This document shows, piece after piece, positions 13,381 through 27,250 of a DNA stretch of 64,000 nucleotides. This DNA is from Sisyra terminalis (taxonomy: Eukaryota > Arthropoda > Insecta > Neuroptera > Sisyridae): NCBI GenBank assembly GCA_958496175.1, contig OY292277.1, positions 21,718,282 through 21,782,281 of the forward strand, written 5' to 3'. The translations under genes were made by a program, and so were the position numbers. Position 1 is the stretch's first letter, and each line of letters starts with the position of its first letter. Under the pieces are notes generated by a model. It did not search any database, was not told the origin of the DNA, and saw only the letters and a program-made list of their open reading frames with translations.

Positions 13381-15000
13381 CCTATTTTATTTATTATTAT
13401 AGCCCAAAGAGTGGCCTTTAAACCCCCGTCCAGTGGGGCTCACCCCGAAACTCTTAACGTAATAAGTAGTCAGTCAATTTTATCATAAAATCATTTGGTT
13501 TCATTTCTCATTCTTAAACGAGTTAATAAAAATTCAGATAGTTACGGGTGGAAGGAATTAAAGGATGCTACTAGCTAGAGGGGTGGGAGCATTAATTTGA
13601 CTAATTGTATGTAGCGTGGGATTATTTAATGAGTGTCCTGGTGCTCACATTTATTTTCATACCTAAGTATTTTTTCGTTTTTCTTTTTTTTTAATTATAT
13701 AATATATATTATATTTATTTATCTAAGGGTAGTTTACTTTATTCATATATACCTAATACAATATGGTGAAGTAGAAAGTGGTCAGGGGAAATTCTACCAC
13801 AAATGTGCCATTAGGGAGTTATATTGTATTTAGTAAATAAATGATCATGACCCCCCTTAAGTATCATTATTAAACGAAAAAAAACGTAAAAAATGCATAC
13901 CTTACGATTATTATCGTTATTCTTTCTCTCTCCATTTATTATACGTATAATTGTCTATTTCTTCATAAAAAAAACGAAACACGTGAGATATGCTAAATTG
14001 TGATTGAAAAATTTAATTTAAAATATTATATTCGTTCATTTCTCTTGGAAATTTTACAAAGATTTGCTTGAACTGATAGTGTTGAATGTATATAGTTAAT
14101 AATGATAATGATAAAGTGGGTGGAGGCACCAAGTAAATGTTTCAGATTTCTCTTACACCTCCTTAGTAAGTTTTGACAACATAGCACCATTAAAATCTGC
14201 CTATTATTTTAGGTAATAATAATTTTAATCATACTTTATCTGTCTCTCAATTACGGAATTTGCCAACGGTGAACCTGGAATGGTTTGGGAAGATGGCAGG
14301 AAGTCGAACAATAGACTAAAGGGTTGAATGTTTAAAATCCAACAGTGAAAGGTAAAATTCCTCACCTATTGGAGTTTTTCTTAGCAATAAAAACTGTATT
14401 TGAGTTTTTCAAGTTTTTTGTCTTGATGATTTTTTTTTGACGAAATTAAGAAAAAAAAAACGGGAAAAATAATTTCTCTATTAGTCCAACGTCTAATCCG
14501 TAAGTCTATGTTTATATTTGCGGTTGCGGATTTGGAACCTCTTTTGAACACTTTCTCCGCCTTATATATATTAAACTTTCACTTAACGACTCTCCTGACG
14601 ATATATCGTTACCGCCAAAGATGTAAAACCACGACGACGGCTACGCAACACCCTATTTCTCTCTTTCATCGAATGAAGAAGAAAATTCGACAAGCCCAAG
14701 ATAGTGCTGGTACAGTAACAGCACGCGTTTGCTGAAACCAAAGAATCAGAACCCGCCATCAACATCTTCTGGCTGTCCCTCATATCCCTCACTCACATTC
14801 GCTAATAATCATAATAATAATTTTCGACATTTGTAAGTCTCTCTTTCATTACGATCTACTATGTATAAACTTTCGTATGATAATAATAATAATATGTTGA
14901 GAATACGGAGATTGAAGATAGGGGTGAGAGGATAAGACAACAGGGAGAACTCCAAGATATGGCAAATTAGAAAAGCTCGACACTAAATAGGGGTGAGGGC
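13381..15000. other. Non-coding island with short ATA and TA microsatellites
   Basis: More complex sequence with a TA-rich patch near 13697-13720 and ATA triplet runs near 14805-14895. The overlapping frames at 14508-14735 (+) and 14583-14792 (-) occupy the same bases on opposite strands and show no domain. Confidence 0.35.
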
Positions 15001-15339
15001 AAACGAAGATGCAGATAAAATATTTTTACTAAAATATTCATAACTTTAAATATTTTGCTAACAAAAAAAGCTTACTGTATTAACTCAACACCCTTATCTT
15101 TTTCTTTTATAAATTTCATTTTGAAATAACTTAAAATATTTTGTAGTTGGAAAATAAAACGGTTCCTAATTTAATTGGTTATGATAACAACTCTTAAATT
15201 TATCGCAAAATATTAGTTTATCCTATTGTAGCTTTACGTTGCCTTGTGATTGCACATTTTACAATTTGATATAGTTTATTACCTGTACCAACCTGTTTTT
15301 TATAATAAACCTATTTTTTTATTGTTATTTATCATCGTT

Positions 15340-15480
15340 TTATAACTACTCTCTTATCGCGACTCCAGAGTTAATAAAAATCTGTAAATTGAGAAATATT
15401 GAAAATTTACTCGATACGAAATTCGATCCCAACACCTATCAGTTTTGGAGCGGTCACCTTAACCACTCGACCACTGGTAT
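15340..15480 (-). mobile_element. tRNA-derived SINE fragment 1
   Basis: Read on the minus strand, the head at 15415-15478 is tRNA-like. GGTCGAGTGGTTAAGG resembles a D-arm and A box, and GGTGTTGGGATCGAA resembles a B box. The downstream body includes AAATTTTCAATA. The same layout (TAGGTGTTGGG-T-TCAAAT, then AAATTTTCAATA) occurs at 49640-49772, also on the minus strand. That two-copy pattern is why I call it a SINE rather than a tRNA gene. The acceptor stem is not intact and the 3-prime boundary is uncertain. Confidence 0.6.
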
Positions 15481-16630
15481 GTATTATCCATATGTATTCT
15501 TCCCTTATTTCTGAGTGATTCTATTTTTCATTGAATATCACCCGATATCAACTATTTTTTCCTCAAAATCCAGTAGGTTTTTTTCACACCTTCATCAATA
15601 TTTACAGTACCTATTTTTGAAAGATATCTATGCAATAAAAGATCTCTTTAAAACTTAATGGTTTGTCCCAGCAGGAAACCCATTCTTTCATACATAATTA
15701 CATTAGCTACGTTTTAACTTTAAAGCTTATAAATTAAAAAAATATCTATAAATTATCACCTTTCTACCACAGTCGCTATATCATGATTAGGTTCTACTTC
15801 TGGCATCTTTTCCGTCTTTAATAGGTATATGTAAAATTAACTAATATCATTTAGTTATCTAAAGCATTGAAATTTAGGCATTATATCCAAAGCACTTGTT
15901 CATATTTAACATTTCATCTAGGTTTCCGGCTTTTTCACACGTGTCAGTACTTTTGAATGGTATTTATACGATTAGCAATCATAATAACGCATAATATAAT
16001 CTAGTAGTTTACAAAACTTGCAAATTGCTATTTAAAAATCAACAATTAGTAACATTTTTAAAGATCCTCAGGATTTAGGTGATTTTCTGCATCGAAAATT
16101 ATGATTCCTCAAGAGAGGCAAAAAGGAAAAAAAATCTGCAAAGATTACTAATTTAGTAGGAAACAATGGTAATTTTTGAATCAAATTTGATTTTTTTGCT
16201 GGCTTTAAACTTTGTATAAACAGTGGTTATTTTTGGTTTTTCAGTTTAAAATCATCACACCAAAACGATTGGGAGTGTCATGGGGTCGCTTGAAACGTCA
16301 TATTTGTGCACTTAACTATACATAAACTAATTTAAATTATCTTAGTGATAATATTGACTAATTTTGCTGTGCTGACATTTTCATTTCTCAATTAAAGCTG
16401 CTTAAATATTTTCTTAGAACATATTGAAAAGTGAAGGTATTATTTACTTATGAAACTGTTTTTTTGAACGTTCTAAATAACGTAAGAAAGAATAAAATGA
16501 AAATGCAAACGATAATGATATCAGACCGCATGGCTAGGTTATCCCCATCACTGTGTTCCCATCTGATAAATATGGTTCATCTTGTTTCAATACATTTGCT
16601 TACTCAATTATGTCGTCACTCAATCTGATT
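15481..16630. other. AT-rich stretch
   Basis: AT-rich non-coding sequence. No feature recognised. Confidence 0.4.
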
Positions 16631-16639
16631 GGTATTCAG

Positions 16640-16909
16640 TATATGACTCGTTTATTTTTAAAGTGGCGTAAGTCCATTTCAAGGACGGTCTATATGGGGG
16701 TTTTTCTTCTTGTAACTAGAACAAAGTATGTTTATTATTTAACTGCTAAGGTTTGACAAATTACTGATTTCATTTTAGCTGTGAACAAAAACGCCAATTA
16801 TTCCCTCCTCCTTAGTATCTTATGTTCCTATGGTTAAAAATTATAACACTATAGGGATTGTTCTAAAAATGGACTTAACTCACTTTCAAAATAAACGGTT
16901 CATGTCATA
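16640..16909. mobile_element. Short inverted-repeat element (MITE-like)
   Basis: The left arm, 16640-16682, has CGTTTATTTTTAAAGTGG and AAGTCCATTTC. The right arm, 16863-16909, carries on its complement CGTTTATTTTGAAAGTGA and AAGTCCATTTTTA. The arms face inward about 180 bases apart, and the interior has no transposase. It is probably a non-autonomous DNA element. Exact ends and a target duplication are not clear. Confidence 0.5.
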
Positions 16910-17249
16910 GTTTATTGCCGATTTTTAAAGTTTTATTTAGTCTTAAGATTTATTAATCTCGCTTTTAATAAAATAATAGATGCATGTTTATATTACCTGG
17001 CTCTATTTTTATTTAAATAAATACAAGATTTAAGTGATTTTTAAGTTACTGTCATCATGTCAATATCTATATCTATATCATGTCATATAGCTATATTCTT
17101 TACGCGCACATCTTACAAAAACATTTTTTTATTTTTTTACAAATGTGCAACCTTAATTGAAACAAAAATTTGGTTAAATGATCCCATTTAATACCACATC
17201 ATGGAGAATACTAAACATGATAGACTCTGCAACAACAAAAATTAGGCCG

Positions 17250-20200
17250 GCACCCTAATACACTATATCCACAAATTACCGAAATATTCTGAATGATTTT
17301 TTCTTATTATAGCAAAAAGCAATAGAGCGTGGGTAAATGGCAGAAAATGTTTTATTATTGAAGTTGTTATCACCAAGTTAGTAGATAACAGATAGATTAT
17401 ACTCTTGTTCTTAATATTATTTTTATTGTTTACCCCCAAGTATATAAAAATCACATTAATCATAAAGAAAAGAACAGCTTCCAAATGTCACCGTTCATCC
17501 CTCCCATATAAGTTGCCATTTTCACCCTATCCAACTCATAAATATTACCAAAAAAACATTTCTTTTTTCATTCATCGACTTTCCGTGAAACTCGAACGGC
17601 AAACCAAAATATTATTAATTTCCCATACAACTTGAAAAAATTCGAAAACATTTCTTCCCCATTTATCCATTTCCATCTACCTCCTAATTCTCCGAGCACG
17701 ATAATCTCCCGAACTACATTATTTATGATCTATATGTCGCAAAACGATTACAGACATAATGTCCAAAACGATATTCCAACTTTTCGAGGAAAAAAAAACT
17801 TTTGTCTCATGTTCGAGCGAAATTAATGCGACGCCAAAGAAAAACTTTTCCATTTATCAAACATTCCCACATCTCTATCTCTATGCGTTTAAAATTCATC
17901 CAAAAATCAAACCATATTTAACGATTAAATATTTATAAGGGTTGCAAATGGATGAAAGCTTAAGTGAGCATATGCTGAAAATTCTTGATCTCAAAATCAA
18001 ACATTTGAATTTACCACCATATACGAAGATGGGGTTAAATCGTAAATGAAAGCGGACGTCGGTCGAGGGTTGAAGATGTGTTGTTCTTATCCCAAGTATC
18101 ACCACCCATCACACATATATACACTACAAATATCAGTCGTCTAAAAACTAACCCTCTCGTCCTCCTACAACTACCCCACTTGGTAAATACCCGCACACCA
18201 ACAAATATCTTTGTGTGCGTGGTAACGCAACTTCTCTAACGGGTCTGTGAATGTCTTCGCCTTCAATTAATTTATTCCAACACCTCATCTTTGTTTGCGG
18301 CATTATGGGCGTCCCGTTATACCAAAAGGGTTGTTTCTTAAATACACAGTGCCGTATCACCAAATTTGGCTACATCAAAATCAAAAAATTAAGAAAAACG
18401 GGTATATAAGGGCTCCAGTAGCCACTTAATAGTAGGGAGACAAAAAAATAATTTAATTTCTGCTGAAGAAAAGTTTTAATTGTCGGAAAATTTCACGCAA
18501 ATTTTCATCTGAAAATTTTAAGTCGGTTCTGATAAATAAAATGGAAAGGCCATCTTAAGACACTATGCGTGTGAATTACCGCCCTATGGATATATTTACA
18601 CGTATGAAACAGAACTTAATGGGATGAGAATTGAAGAAAGCTTGGAGATGGGAATTCAGTTCTGGATAATAAGACCTATCGCTGATGCGAGAACGGAACA
18701 ACACGCACAAACTCTAATGAACAGAATCTTGAATGTATCCCACGGGAACATATCAACGAGCTTAGATTATTGTTTGCAAAACTTCTCTAATACGGGCACA
18801 CACCTAAAAACCACGTGAACTTTGGCTCAATTTTGATTTTTCCCGAACTCCACAATTGCATGCACCTTGTTAACATGCATTGGATTAATAACTCCAAATA
18901 ATTTCACCCACCCCCTCATTTTCGATTAGCTCTCATTCCACCCAAAACGCACCACACGATCATAAATAATATTAAATTAATTATTATTGTCGTTGAACAC
19001 ACAGTAAAAATGATCATCACGTGTTCATATTTTAAAATGAAAACTCATTAAAAATTAATGACTAAACTTTGGCAATAAATAACCCGAAAGTAATTATCAG
19101 ACTCGCATTGATTACTGTTTCAAAAACGAAAGAAAATGTTCCCATTTATTTCGGTATTTATAAAATATCGTTTCATCAAATGGAATAATTTTACATTTTA
19201 ATCAATTTCGATTCGTTTATTTCCATGAAATTATAAAATAATGGACTGATTAAAAAGGTTGCTTTTAATTTTATCATTTATTCAAAAATAATCTACCCCA
19301 AAAAGTTTTATTAATTTAAAATTGAATAAAAATACAAATAGAAAACGAGAAAATTGTGTCTTTATGATTAATTTATACCAGGGGGTGCCTTTTTTCTTGG
19401 GTTTAATACGAGATTGGGACTAATAGAGGCCAAAACCATTTCGTGACTGCAACAACGGGCAAATATCTACTTAGGCCTTTATTATCAGAAACATCTCCGA
19501 TATAGTTAGCGTGTCTATTTCAAATATACGATCGTCCCAATCAACCCCCCACATCAAACATTATGTCTTATTCAGAGAAACCAAACGACACGCGTTTCAT
19601 TGATTTTCCCCGAACAAAAAAAAAATACTTTTAGAAAATCAAAGTTGCAAATCTAAAAATAGTTGTTGCAAATCGTACGAGACAGCGGAAAATCGGATTT
19701 GAAAGAAGTCCATGTCAGAGCGGGTGGAAAAATGTGGCAAAAAAAATCCGCGTATTTTCCTGCCGGTGTACACATGCAAATAGTGGGCGAATCCATCAAA
19801 TGGAACATAGTCTTTGACGAGAAACTGAGTGGCGAGAGGATGAGCATTGAATTGTGTATTTACTACCGAAGTTCATAAAATATGTCAAAACATTGCACAC
19901 ATGAAGCCGCAATACCTACGTATAAAAATATATGTCTGTACACACACGTCAAAAGTTATTCCGTCTCGCAAAAGAAAAGTTAGTCTGTAAAACACGTATC
20001 AAACTAAAAACTGACGAGTCACAAATAGCGATATAATAGTATTCAAATATTCCGACACATGTCGGAAACGTCAGCGCTAGATGCGCCATTGTAGAGGCCT
20101 CACGCTTTCGGGGGCTAACAAACCGAATCATAGACATGGGGATTTTTTTCCATTTCACGTTCTTAAACTATTTAAATCAAACAATCATCTCTCTATTTAC

Positions 20201-20420
20201 CTATGAACCTATAAAACCTAAAACTTTCACACAAAAGCCTCAATTCACTCGAATGTATTCATCCACATATTTCACATACGATATTCCATTTGTGAGTTTA
20301 AACTTTTTTCCAATTGAAAAGTTACATACCCGAGAGACTTGTTCCCTCTTCATTTACCAGTATCTATTTTTATAGACAACTACCTTTATTTTATACCAAT
20401 TTCTATTCTTTATATTACTA
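17250..20420. other. Large higher-complexity non-coding island
   Basis: Several kilobases of balanced, non-repetitive sequence with many short frames on both strands, none with a recognisable domain. It includes a block at 19650-19880 where both strands are open at once. Best read as unique intergenic or intronic sequence, possibly regulatory. Confidence 0.35.
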
Positions 20421-21360
20421 TCAAAACTACAAAATTGTAACACTAGACTAATCTTTTTACAAGAAAGAGAATTCAACTAGTGCTGAAGCATTTCTCATTT
20501 AATTATTTCTGATGAAATTGTAATTTTCCATCATTATGCAAAAACAAAGCGTAGATTATGAAATATAGAACTTTACTTTCATAAAAGTACAACAAATCAT
20601 TAAATTTTGTTGGGTTAGGCTTATTTTATGCTAAAAGTATACAGACCTAAAAGTATATCAAGTTCAAATACTGAGCCTAAATATGTTTTCCCCGTCTGAT
20701 TACTATAATACATACACTTAAAATTTAAGGTTTTTCCGGTTGATTTTAATCAAATTACCAAATCTTTAGTGAAGCTTTTGGATCCAAAACCGTGCGTTGA
20801 TTCGATGGACGATGTCGCCAATGTTTTGCAACCTCTCCGGGTCACATCTTTATGTCGTAATATGTTCCAAAACAATAATATACTTTTGGCTAATGGGCGT
20901 GACTAACTTAACGTCTCTGGATCCTCTTAATATAAATAAGCCTTAAATTTTAACTTTATTATTTACCGTTTATAATCAATTATTCTTTGAATATATGTCC
21001 TCTAAGTTATTCAAAGCTTAATCCTAAAAAAAATTAAAGAATATCTGCGCGATCTTGGTGCGGGATTCCCGCAACATTTGAATTTTTGAAGGGAAGAAAT
21101 TTGATAAGATATTCATAGAAGCTTTTCGTATTTTAGCACCCTTAATTATATAAAACTATTAATTTATAGGAAATCATGATTTTGTGCTTTCGAAAATCTT
21201 TTGAATCGCTTACTTTTAATTTTAAAGTTTTTTTGATAAAGCTTATCATAAGTCAAAAACAACTAAGACCCAAAAACCAATCTTAAACTAATTTTATTAT
21301 ATAAAAGTAATTTCAACTTTGTTAAAAAAACCATTTTTATCTCCGAATATTTTTAACAGA
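20421..21360. other. AT-rich stretch with one GC-richer patch
   Basis: Mostly AT-rich. The patch at 20770-20900 is GC-richer but shows no domain in any frame. No gene is supported. Confidence 0.35.
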
Positions 21361-21760
21361 AACATCAATATATAGAGAGTGTATTACCGAGTCCAGAAGA
21401 TAGCTTGGAAAAATCACGTGCGAAATAAACCAGTACTAATTAAACTAATCACCAAAAAACCTCTTATAATTTTCATAAAGAACAGAAAGTTACTGTACTT
21501 TGTCCACATTATACGTAGCAAGAAATATCATCTACTCCAACTTATCATTCAGGCTCAAATTGATGGGAGAAGAGCTTTGGAAAGACAGAGGACATCCTGG
21601 CTGCACAATCTTTGTGGATGGTTCGGCAAAAGTAAGAGAAGCTCTTCCGCGATATATTATCTATAATTAAAATAACTATGCTGGTCGCCAATCTTCAGCA
21701 TTGAAGAGGCACCAGAAAAAGATAAAGAAAATACAAAATTAAGGTCAAAATGAATACAAT
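21361..21760 (+). pseudogene. LINE reverse transcriptase C-terminal fragment
   Basis: The open frame at 21379-21666 ends in the C-terminal tail typical of many insect non-LTR retrotransposon polymerases. The order seen is a basic 'KNRKLLYFVHIIR' block (family pattern: KLxYFGHIxR), then KYHLLQLIIQ, then a 'GRRxxxRQRTSWL' block, then WFG. After a frame change the reading TMLVANLQH-stop-RGTRKR near 21677-21724 matches the usual end of such ORFs. The endonuclease and catalytic RT domains are absent, so this is a 5-prime-truncated, frame-broken dead copy. AT-rich sequence follows, with no clear poly-A tail. Confidence 0.75.
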
Positions 21761-22840
21761 TCAATGCAATAAAAGTAAAGCCTTATTATTTGTTTACAAA
21801 AAATTAACTATTAATATATTTAAAGAGGTAGAAAGTTGTAATAGGCTGTAAAATGGCCACTAATGTTACTAGTAGCAATAAAGGGGAATTATAAAATGTA
21901 TAAAAGGTTGTATAAGCACAAAAACGGTGTATATGCCACTAAATATTGATAATATTTTTTTGTTATAAATCATTTTGTAATTGATCGTAATTTAACAAAA
22001 CATAACAAAACAGAACACCACCACTACTAAAATTCTAATTATGCTTGTCAAGTATGTACTTCGAAACTCGTAAGTTTTAAAAAAATATACTTGCGAGATA
22101 TAGATGTCTTTCGGGAAAGAACGCAAGAAAAATTAAACTTGAACTTTACATAAGTAAGATATGTTCTTTTATTTCATTGTTCTGTTTTTCATACACCATT
22201 TTTTGTTAGTGCAGTTCTGTTTTGTCTCGCCAAAACAAAAATTGTATTATGAAACTAAGTCATTATTATTATTATTTTTAATGTACGATCAATCATTTTG
22301 AATATTCTAGCAAACAACAATGATGTAATTGTTTTCAGGAATTGTATTCACAATATTGTTTCGCACAATTATTCTTAAATTGTACACGTAGTAGATAACG
22401 ACTAACTAGAACTAACATACAGCTAACATGCTTACGGAACTCATCACATTGAAGCCTACATAGGTTAATTTTTTGCAAAAATTTCTAAACTAAACTTTAA
22501 ATTTTCAAAATTTGATAAAAATTGAACATAGGTACTAAATATTAAATTATAAATTGTACGCACATTTATTTAATAAAATTTCATTTTTAAGAAATCAAAA
22601 GAAACAACAAGGAGATTAAGCTTGAACAAAATCAGATTAGATCATTTGTCTATAATTTCATACTATTTAACCATCAAAAAGATAATTAATTCTCATTATT
22701 TAGTTAAAAAATTTTAATTTATATTGATTTATAACGGCTTAATTATTTATTTAGTGAATATTTTAATATAATTTATTCATTGTCATGAAAACCCTTGAAA
22801 GATTCTAATCCACAGGAATTTTTCATTGATAATTCTCATT
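21761..22840. other. AT-rich stretch
   Basis: AT-rich, non-coding. It holds a weak inverted pair, ACAAAACAGAAC near 22005-22016 and GTTCTGTTTTGT near 22214-22225, which could be ends of a small non-autonomous element but lacks a clear target duplication. Confidence 0.35.
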
Positions 22841-24100
22841 GACGAAAAATCAAAATAAAAAATATGTAAAAATAGAATGATGAAAGTGATGGGAAATTGA
22901 GGAATAGAAAGGTTTTACAAAGACACTTACACAAACAAGCGAGCCAGTTAACCACGCAAGAGGCTCAGCAAGGAAATGAGAATGGAGAATGCTTTTCAGT
23001 TCGAGAACTGGCGATGTTGACCATTGATTAGCAATGTGTCCTGCACGCCTCAAGGATCAGGGAAGCCCGCAGGACACCACTAAAGGACCTCACATATTAC
23101 AGGCTTCAATGCACTAACTGCACACCATCCTCTATCCCATACAACATTCATTGCTTTTGTGCCCCGACCCATTCAACAGAGTTTCTCAAATTTATTACAT
23201 TTTGCCGTTTTAGTCCCTGATAATCTATTGTAATTGTATTTGTTAGTTTTCCAGAGGACTAAAAGTTTTTCAACAACAAATTTACATTCAAGCAAATAAA
23301 ATCAAACGAAAAATATTTACTTTGCCCCTTGTAACCGTATTAAATGATTGAAAAGTTTAGCAACTGCTGTGTCTTACGTCTGATTGAGATCCCGTTGTGA
23401 GACTGTCTTTAATTAGCGAAGACAAAGAGAATATACGAGAAGTATAGTGCTGGGGGGTGAGAACTAGAGAGAACGTGGGGTGGAATGTGGTTTGAGGAGC
23501 TTTTACGCCCGTATATATATATTGTCAATGATTAGGCCGAGGAGACATGTACCCGGAATGAATGTTGGCCAGCATCGCCTGGACCGCTTCAACCGCCTAA
23601 CCAACCAAGTTACAAGAAGACGACAACGATAATGGTTCGCTCAACCGAAACATTTGTGCACTCAGCTGAACAGGAGGCGGTGGTGAACGCTTTTCTCTTC
23701 TGACCAACACCTCCACCACTTTATCCAAACAATTTCTTGTTAAAACGTTCAATAAAACGATCATTATCGCACAGAAACATCTAATCAGATTGGAAATGCA
23801 ATTTCCCTATAGAACCTCACACAAGAGTGAGTCCTTCGACTTTCATTTCATCTCTGCCCTCTTTTCGTTCGACTATTGACATGTTTTTGAATATTGTATG
23901 AAGCCGAATAATGAGACACAAATAATAATAGATGGAAATCGTCGACAGACAAACATCATTCCAAAACGTCGGATAAGGATAAGGAGACTGAAATGTATAG
24001 ATAGAGAGAATACTGCGCTATTTTCATTCATTGGAACCTATTAATAATTCACTATATCATTACTGGTTTTGAATAGCGCGCGCTTTTGAAATCATTGAGG
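22841..24100. other. Higher-complexity non-coding island
   Basis: Relatively GC-rich, non-repetitive sequence, including a short palindrome-like pair around 23040-23076 (CCTGC and GCAGG). No protein domain was recognised in any frame. Confidence 0.35.
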
Positions 24101-24249
24101 AGGTTACTTGATCCCTAGTCTATATAACATTCTGATAATATGTTCTTTTATGCTTGCTTAGTATCAGTACAGAACGTTTATCAAGCGGTTCTAAACAAGT
24201 CGATTTCCTTCTTATTTTTTACAACCCCACCAAAATGCCTTATTTATTA

Positions 24250-25140
24250 GGTGTACTGAAAAAGAATGCCGTTACTAAACCAATAGTCATTCAACTGTCA
24301 TTTATCTACTCATAAGTTATTTCAAAGTGGTACTAAAGATATTTTATGATAAGAGTAATTTATCAACTTAGTAAAAATTACAAAATATTTTTTATTCCGA
24401 AATCTATATTGAAATGGTAGGACCACAAACCCGGAAAAATATAAATTTGGTGTTGTATGCTCATCGAGTTTCACAGGATAGCAACGCAAAGTTGTTATTT
24501 AAAAACATTTCCAATGTTTATCTAAGTGCATTAGAAGTTCATTAATGACAAATGAGTTTTTTTAATTCAAATTCGATAATTTTCATTTGTTAAAATGGTA
24601 CCAACGAAATATAACAAAAAATTTAACAAACATAAAGTTATGGGGGGAATGGTGTCAAATATATGCCAGAAAGTCGAAGAGCTGTCAAATAGTCCCAATC
24701 AATCTCAATCGATCGGCCAAATGCTCAAAAGTGTCCGAAAACTGTTAACAGATAAAATTCTATGCTACAATAGGGTAATTTAAGACCCCTCTGTTGAAAA
24801 GTCCTGGAAAAATACTAATTAACTGAGGAGGAGGTGATATTGCCGTACCCACTGTAATCGTCCAAAGTTATTTCATCGGATTTCTTTTATTTCAATCGTT
24901 ACCACATTTACTAAGTGGTAAAAAATTGAAAACTTAAGTGATGATCAAAATGTATTTTTTTCATATTGTCCTTAGTAATCAATTGATTTTTACTAATATG
25001 GCATTAAAAATTTGCACACTACCTGTCAAAACGTTGATAATATCGGGGCTGATTTTATCATTGTTTTAAAATCAATAGTTGTAACAAAATTTTGTGTTTA
25101 AACTGTATATTGAAAAATCGACATTCTTTTCCGGTACACC
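24250..25140. mobile_element. Tc1/mariner-type element, internally deleted
   Basis: The left end GGTGTACTGAAAAAGAATG (24250-24268) and the complement of the right end GGTGTACCGGAAAAGAATG (25122-25140) agree at 17 of 19 positions. Both are bordered by TA (24248-24249 and 25141-25142). Terminal repeats with a TA duplication are the hallmark of the Tc1/mariner superfamily. At 891 bp it is about half a full Tc1-like element. The interior has one 62-codon frame (24595-24783, +) with no recognised HTH or DDE motif, so it is non-autonomous. Confidence 0.8.
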
Positions 25141-25142
25141 TA

Positions 25143-27171
25143 TCATATACCGAAAGCCATAAATAATCTAACCGTTTTTAAATATCCTAGGAAATATTGA
25201 AAGTTTAATATTGAATCATGAATTCCACTGGAGGGATGGAAGGTTTTTATTTCATGGTATTTTCTCATAAATATGAAATTATATATTTATTGCAGGTGTT
25301 AAAAGTTGGGGCTCTGTTAAGTTTCCATTTAAACTGACGAAAAGTTTCAGGGGATGTATATACTTGTGGACTTTATTGGTGGGAATGATGTAATAAAACG
25401 TGGTGCCGCACATTTGAAATGAGAGTTGTATTATTGGAACATTGAACAATATCAATAATAAATGCAAAGTTATTCAATTTTAAGTTTAACTTTTCTCATT
25501 TTTCCACCCCAATTTTCGCTCGCACTTTTCTCATATTTACGAATTTCAGTTTACGTGATAACTTCATAAATATAACAAAAGTCCAATAACGTTTCAATAA
25601 TTTTGATTTATTTTTTTCAATTGCTCTTTGATATTTCATTTTCTTGTCATTCCTAATCCGTAAACCACCGAAAGGAAATTATTATTTCCGTCACATATTT
25701 CAGTCACTAATCAATTGTCATATGAAAAATGACAGCATCCTATTCTCCTGAATGAAAGATAAATAACACGAAGACAAACAAACGTCAGAATCGGATGATT
25801 TGAGATGGGGGTCCACTGTGGCACGGTATAGGGGTGGGCCTCAATCAACATAATTTCTATTTGGCGATGAAAAATGTACCACTTTCCGAAATGACAAATA
25901 AATCAATCGAACAAGCACAGCCAAAAACGGAGAAACAAAGCCAGACGTAAAAATGAGGGTTGAAAGCTAAGGATAAAGCTCGCGCACACACTTTTTTAAT
26001 ACACACGAGCCTTTGGCATGTGCATCACCTACTATTTCATCCCTCTAAACGAAAAACGAAAGATAAGTGCACATATTTCAATGTCTTAACCATTCATTTA
26101 TAATTCCATAAAACAATACAATGAGAAACACGGAAGAAACTGAATAAAATCTAGAGGAAAAAAATCAATATAATTTTTTTACTTTTATAAAAAAAAAAAC
26201 GACAAAATCCTTCAACCCTTCACCATTTAATTTAAGGGTGACTGTGTATGTGTGTTATCTTATTCGCTTTCACTCTTTCGTTAGTCGCTTGCCCATAATT
26301 ATGTATATCATCGTATAGCGCTCTACGATAGCTACGATAATTTCGATGCAAATTTTCTTCCAACTTTCGACTGTAAAGGTAATACAGTATTTAGTATTTT
26401 ACTGATACCGCCGCCCTCACTAAGCAGTTAAAGCACATCAGGCCTAATCAACTCCCGACATTCCCACCGACATTATCCACACGAAAATTTTACTCATTCG
26501 CAAATTCACGTCACTTCCTCCAATTCGCCAAATACAAAAATTGTAAATTTTATAAAATTCACGGAATATGATAGGGTTATAAGGCCCATTGAGGAAGAAC
26601 AAAGATGAATTTATTTAGCACACGTAAGATAAGAAGCCAATAATAATTGCCCCAAACGCATTCACATTCTAACTGTTAAGATTTTCTTCTTGCCTTGTCC
26701 CTACGGTGACATCATCGTTTCTTAACGATACATTATTATAATAACGAAGGATTAATTTTATACATATCATAAGGCCTAGCGATGTATATTTATAGTCTCC
26801 GATAATATTAAACACACACCGGAGTATATTCTTCTGCTTATCCTTCTTATATTCCTTCCACCATCATTCCAGACAATTAAACGAATAAAACGTCTTCCAT
26901 CCACGCAAAATTCCACTCATTGTAAAATTGACAAATAAAATTATCATTTAAATACGAAATTCATTCGGAGAAAATCAATTTTTTCGGTTGAAAACTTCCA
27001 AGAGCCACCCTCGTATTTTCATAGTAACGACCAAGAATCGTGTTTGCAGGGTTGGACCATAAATAATTCTAATTAATAAATAAGATGATGACATCGTTGA
27101 GATATGTTTGCCATACGTTAGGCATATATCGTCTCATGAATCATAGACGAGTATTTTCTAGGTTAGAACGA
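25143..27171. other. Mostly higher-complexity non-coding island
   Basis: From about 25480 the sequence becomes non-repetitive and moderately complex, with no open frame over about 62 codons. No domain or RNA gene recognised. It is interrupted by the SINE-like head at 27172. Confidence 0.35.
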
Positions 27172-27250
27172 GGCTACGTGGCAGGCTAATGCTCTTGCCT
27201 TCAAACCATGAGGGTAGTATGGGCGGTTTACGTTCAAGCATCCTCTACAT
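27172..27250 (+). mobile_element. tRNA-like SINE head (possible)
   Basis: TGGCAGGCTAATGCTCTTGC followed by CTTCAAACCATGAGG and, about 20 bases on, TTACGTTCAAGCATCC resembles the D-arm, anticodon-arm and B-box order of tRNA-derived SINEs common in insects. The T-loop core GTTCAAGC is imperfect and an insertion separates it from the anticodon arm, so this is not a functional tRNA gene. Confidence 0.4.

Noticed and set aside
22005..22225. Inverted ACAAAACAGAAC / GTTCTGTTTTGT pair as a transposon
   Set aside because: Only about 12 bp match, with no target duplication and no related copy in the window; left as a note.
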